This document shows positions 60,318 through 64,000 of a DNA stretch of 64,000 bases, piece by piece; within the stretch, counting starts at the first letter, position 1, and every line of letters begins with the position of its first letter. The notes beneath the pieces were generated by a model. The model was not told the DNA's origin and made no database searches. It worked only from the letters and a program-made list of their open reading frames with translations. Where the stretch lies: assembly GCA_035610835.1 (NCBI GenBank), contig CM069441.1:88299574-88363573 (forward strand). The letters run 5' to 3'. The DNA is from Ophiura sarsii (taxonomy: Eukaryota; Echinodermata; Ophiuroidea; Amphilepidida; Ophiuridae). Made by a program: the position numbers and the translations under genes.

Positions 60318-63196
60318 GTAAGAAATGTTCAAATACATAGGCCTAACTGTTTCAAATTAAATTAGGTGCTCAACAAAAGAAAGTCTTCAATTATTTTTAG
60401 ACCAAACAGAGTAGATAGACATTTGGACGAATCTTTTTGGCACAATTTGATACCAAATGTCTATCTACTCTGATTGGTCAAAAAATAATTGGAAGTCACT
60501 CAATAGGCCTAGGACAAAAACAAAATGTATGATTTTCTTTTGTTGAGCACTTTAGTTAATTCATCACATCAGGGATTATTTGTGCACTCATTATACTCAC
60601 TCGATGATAAATAGAATAAGGACAAACCTAACGGTTTCTCACATGCGAGGGTCATTCAATAAGTTCTACCTATTAGCGATGTTATGAATGAGGAGGTATA
60701 ACTTATTGAATGACCCTCGTAAATAAATCCCAAAACTTTCTTGTCAGTTTATGTACCAAGACGGTATAATCCTTGATTGCCGATATATATACTAGTATAC
60801 GAAAAGTATATTCGGTTATAGGAGGTATTTACAAATCAATGTTGTCTAACACCCATGTGCTAAATGATAGAACATTCTGAATATCCAGCAACAAATGAAA
60901 CTTTGCCAATTAACCTCTTTATGCATGATACCGTATGTTCATCCATCACTGATGAATACCATTGTTCCAAAACACTGACCAGAAACACTGTCGCATCATG
61001 GCCTGAAACAAATTTACCTTTATATTTGTCTCAGGTCATGGCGGGAAATTTTAAAAAGTGAATATAAGAGCATGGAAGGTTTGAGATTCCACGACACTCT
61101 TTCGGACCTGAGATAAATGATAGCGAAACAACCATAAAGAAATGATATTCTAAATACTAAAATGGTTTCATCATTAGCAGATCACGTAAAATCGAATATT
61201 CTCTCTCTGCAGGAGTTGTATAACCAGCAATCTTGAGAAAGGTTTTGGTGATTCAAATTATTTCTTTGCGCAAATTCAGTCTGTAGGCCTACAGACCAAC
61301 TTTACTTTCAGGCTCCATGTCGATCCTTTGGTTGGAGTTGTAAAGGCAACGAATATTACGTACGAATTTCAAACATTGATTTTGTTTGTTGTTCCCAGAA
61401 AGCGTCGTTGATCGTTCAGTATGGTGGCACTATTTATCAGTAACGATTCCAGTTAACATCCGCTATCCGGATCTGGGGTTTATGTATATCACCGGGGGAA
61501 AGAATACTGACAGGTAAGAGAACAAAATATTTTAAGCTTACATCTGAGACATTTAATATACCTGTGAAATACGTAGAATAGACAGTTACAGGTGTATTTG
61601 TTTCAGGTTTGAATAGGATAAGAAGCTAAAGGTCTTTGACAGTATATTTCCCGACGAACTTGAAAGACATGAACGATATATAAAGAGAGGACATTGGAAA
61701 AGTTTGACACATCTTCGTTGGTCTAAATCTAAGTGTGAAACTCACAATGCCCAAGAGACTATTAATAATAATAATAACGTATTTATATAGCGCCCAAAAC
61801 ATGGGTCCCTGGGCGCTTTACAAGCAAAAGACCCAATCCAAAAGTTGTAAAAGAAAATACAATAAAAAGAAAAACTATCAATACACTTCATAATACATAC
61901 TGGGGGATCAAACATTCAAATTGCTTCTATTAAGCTGACAAGCATACACAATTGTTTGTCTGAGCACAAGGATTCTAAAAATGTATAGTTTGCCCCACTT
62001 CCGATGTGTGGTTACTGAGATGTTGAGCAAAATGTGGAAAAGGTCGCAATTTTAATTTTTGATCCCCCAGTATGGCGGCCATATTGGAATTGGCCAATAT
62101 GGCTGTGCCAGAAGGCCCAAATGTTGGCATCCATCATAAATCATAAGAGTATGGTATGAGCAACACATGAGCCCAATTAGGTGCTTTTAGAAGAAACTGA
62201 ACCAAACCTCCCCTATGATGCCCTTAGCCCCCGTCGTATACTTACGAAGGGTTAGGCCTATACCATGATGAATATCCATCGTAAATGTTGATTGAAACCA
62301 ACGTAAGACGCGTCATAAGTTTAAAAACTTGATTTCCATACTAGAATAATATGTTATGATATTCAAGTGAAGGCCCTTGACATCGGAAAAATGTTATGCT
62401 GAAAAATGAAAGATCTTCTGTGAGACTGTGATAGTGCGCTGTGATGTGCGAAAATATTGTCCTTCCTTTAAAATAAATCGATGTGTTCTTGATGGATGTT
62501 ACACCTTTATGGTCAGCTGTCACTTCCAATTGCACAGTACACGCGTACGTCATATTTCAAATGGATGCCAACACATACACCCATCTCCATGGGAAATTAG
62601 ATATTTTCTGTTGTCCCTTTGTGCACAATACAAACCCGAAAAGTAACCAACGTTGCCCGGTAAAATACGTCACCCCCCCCCCAAAAAAAAAGTTGCCGTA
62701 AGTTGCCGAAAATTGGCAAAATTCCCAACACGTTGCCGAAAATGGGCAACATTACCCACCATTTATTGAAGTTGGCGAAAAATGCGCAATGTTCACGCAA
62801 AATGTTATGAAGTTGCCGAAAGTTTATGATGACAGTTCTGCAATTTACCCACAAAACTTTCTAAGTTACGCAACAAAGTGCAGTGTCCAATTCTTTTGCA
62901 ACTAACTAACGGGGGATCATGTTATTATGTGCACTTTTCCGTATTTCCCTCCGGTGACATAGTGTTCAAGCATAAATACTGGAAAGCAAGTATGGTTCAA
63001 GTAAATATTGGAAATAACCTTTCACTATCCCAGTGGGCATTTTTTTTTAAACGTTGTACCAACGTTGTACGTCCCTGGTTTTTTTATAGGTACAACGTCT
63101 TTTTAAAAATATGTTTCTGTTACGTTACAGTCCACCGGATCCCCTGACAGACACCGATATTCTGTTATCATCTATTGCCGGTGTTAGCGTAGGAGT
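60134..63196 (+). CDS. PhoPQ-activated-protein / AprA-like family gene, 5' part (three exons; continues beyond window)
   Basis: Joined exons 60134-60317, 61399-61513 and 63131-63196 read in frame: residues 1-61, 62-99 and 100-121, with a split codon at the end. STPLDDYINKADPSYDYYLL, YTVYVLNMTSQTWLN, DRSVWWHYLSVTIP and GFMYITGGKNTD match, in order, what I recall of the PhoPQ-activated pathogenicity-related (PqaA) family. That family includes the Dictyostelium autocrine proliferation repressor AprA and unnamed animal homologues. These proteins have a hydrolase-like fold; their reaction is unknown, and the family name does not imply pathogenicity here. The start AACATGG has a good Kozak context with an in-frame TAA 27 bases upstream. 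No clear signal peptide follows this Met. The gene needs several more exons past the right edge. Confidence 0.82.
60366..60550. mobile_element. Foldback MITE (185 bp) in AprA-like intron 1
   Basis: GTGCTCAACAAAAGAAA at the left and its exact inverse at 60534-60550. A second inner inverted pair (60390-60427 with 60452-60489) makes nearly the whole element self-complementary. Confidence 0.85.
60646..60719. mobile_element. Minimal mariner-type foldback (74 bp)
   Basis: CGAGGGTCATTCAATAAGTT at each end in inverted orientation, then similar TACCT. This end sequence is typical of a mariner lineage with GAGGGTCATTCAATAAGT ends. Almost no internal sequence remains. Confidence 0.85.
61399..61513 (+). 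CDS. PqaA/AprA-like exon 2
   Basis: Completes Glu62 and encodes SVVDRSVWWHYLSVTIP, then GFMYITGGKNTD, matching the family's DRP-x-W-x-H-W-L and W-x-TGG-x-NTD blocks. Acceptor TTCCCAG, donor AG|GTAAGA. Confidence 0.85.
61766..61822. repeat. ATA-repeat plus TATTTATATAGCGCCC dispersed motif
   Basis: (AAT)n followed by ACGTATTTATATAGCGCCC and a matching GGGCGCT that can pair with AGCGCCC. This combination is common as a dispersed repeat in marine animal genomes (from memory, approximate). Confidence 0.4.
61900..62070. mobile_element. TA-flanked MITE (171 bp) in AprA-like intron 2
   Basis: Left CTGGGGGATCAAACATTCAA and reversed right CTGGGGGATCAAAAATTAAA, then ATTGC at both. TA at 61898-61899 and 62071-62072. 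Confidence 0.88.
62652..62822. repeat. Cluster of GTTGCCG motifs
   Basis: GTTGCC or close variants at 62652, 62692, 62702, 62732, 62771 and 62812, several followed by AAAA and a complementary GGCAA, so short hairpins could form. Spacing is irregular. A C9-10 / A9 homopolymer pair lies within. Origin unknown. Confidence 0.5.
63040..63110. repeat. ACGTTGTAC repeat fragment beside AprA-like exon 3
   Basis: AACGTTGTACC and AACGTTGTAC in tandem, then the inverse GGTACAACGT, preceded by CCCAGTGGGCA. The CCAGTGGGCA plus ACGTTGTA combination looks like a fragment of a common dispersed family (memory, approximate). Confidence 0.4.
63131..63196 (+). CDS. PqaA/AprA-like exon 3
   Basis: Completes Ser100 and encodes PPDPLTDTDILLSSIAGVS up to Gly121, consistent with the family's segment after TGG-x-NTD. 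Acceptor GTTACAG, donor GT|GTGAGT. The next exon is not found before the window end. Confidence 0.75.
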
Positions 63197-63370
63197 GTGA
63201 GTATAATAGAAACAATTTTAAATTGTAATTCTTTTAATTTTAACCGCCCCCACCCCACAACAGATAAATTTGACTCATATTAATCTGTTGAAGATCTTTC
63301 GACACAACGATAGGCTCATTCTTATTGTTGGTTCGAATATTTATTCAAATGTAATATTGTCTTTTATTCT

Positions 63371-63853
63371 GGGAGCACGTGTGGTCTAGTGGATAGCATG
63401 CCGGTCTCACGATGCAAAGGTTGTGAGTTCTAGTCCCACTACAGCCAACTTGTTTGTATCCTTGGGCAAGGTACTTAGTCTCAATTGCTTCGTCGACCCA
63501 AGCGAGATTGGGGAGCTGTTAGGGGATATTACAATCTAAGTGCTGATACTGTGTACGCCGTATCGGTACCCTGGTAAATGAAGCGAAATGATTTGTGACG
63601 ATTTCCTAATGGCAGCAAAAACAGTGGTTCGGAAGTCACGTATAAATGGTGGTCCCGTGCATCGGAAGAGCAATACCCGAGCATGTTAAAAGGTTACAGA
63701 CTCTTTCGTTTAGTTTAGGGGATCATCCCGGTCTGTATCTGTTCACACATCTAACGGACCCCAATGGAAATAAGCTAATAAGCTTATTGGGTTATCCAGG
63801 GTCGTAGGACCCAAATAATATCAAATCAAATCAAATCAAATCAAATCAAATCA
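63371..63853 (+). mobile_element. tRNA-derived SINE with (AAATC)n tail
   Basis: The head GGGAGCACGTGTGGTCTAGT carries an A-box-like TGGTCTAGTGG (63382-63392) and a B-box-like AGTTCTAGTCC (63426-63436), resembling a tRNA-Glu-type RNA polymerase III promoter. The body includes CCTTGGGCAAGGTACTTAG, similar to the central CORE-SINE motif (from memory). The tail is repeated AAATC at about 63820-63853. Full length about 480 bp, in intron 3 of the AprA-like gene. Confidence 0.8.
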
Positions 63854-64000
63854 TACCATTTTGTTCTGTTCTCTATCATGATATAACATTGGTATTATAA
63901 TCTCAACTAACCGTTGACTATACATCATTTCATAAATTAGAATTAGAATTTTGTTCATGGAATGTCCTTAAAACATTAGCATTATTGTCTCAACTAACTA

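Overview
The window is nuclear DNA of an animal. It has spliced genes with GT-AG introns, a mitochondrial acyl-CoA synthetase (ACSM family) cut into at least 15 coding exons, tRNA-derived SINEs, and many small inverted-repeat transposons flanked by TTAA or TA. The gene content (an ACSM enzyme next to a PhoPQ-related / AprA-like protein) and the frequent TAGGCCTA words suggest a marine invertebrate, most likely a deuterostome such as an echinoderm or hemichordate. The phylum is inference; no species marker is visible.

Layout. (1) 1-31377 is one satellite array of 25 head-to-tail units that runs off the left edge. Apart from a C tract of about 14-28 bases, units come in three forms: 950 bp, 952 bp, and 1428 bp. 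The 1428-bp form carries a 473-bp TTAA-type MITE. A block of at least 10.87 kb (1-10875) recurs at an offset of exactly 11116 bp with the same unit order and the same C-tract lengths. (2) 31416-35071 is gene-free DNA with dispersed repeats. (3) 35078-54896 (+) is a complete ACSM-type medium-chain acyl-CoA synthetase gene. The 15-exon reading is open throughout and gives 640 residues. Two homologous 157-nt exons (45923-46079 and 47141-47297) compete for one position and cannot both be used in frame, so they are predicted mutually exclusive exons. Intron 2 begins with a 24-copy, 63-bp minisatellite that repeats the exon 2 splice donor. Most other introns hold at least one MITE. (4) 54897-60133 is the ACSM 3' UTR plus intergenic DNA, with a foldback element at 56635-57295. 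(5) 60134-63196 (+) holds the first three coding exons of a PhoPQ-activated-protein / autocrine proliferation repressor A (AprA)-like gene that continues past the right edge. A tRNA-type SINE lies in its third intron.

The two genes are on the same strand but are separate units, and nothing in the sequence links their functions. The most notable observations are the mutually exclusive ACSM exons (one beside a MITE, the other below a perfect RNA hairpin), the reiterated splice donor, and the satellite array that preserves filled and two empty states of one MITE site. All exon boundaries were read by eye from reading-frame continuity, splice consensus and remembered family motifs. No alignment or transcript data were available.
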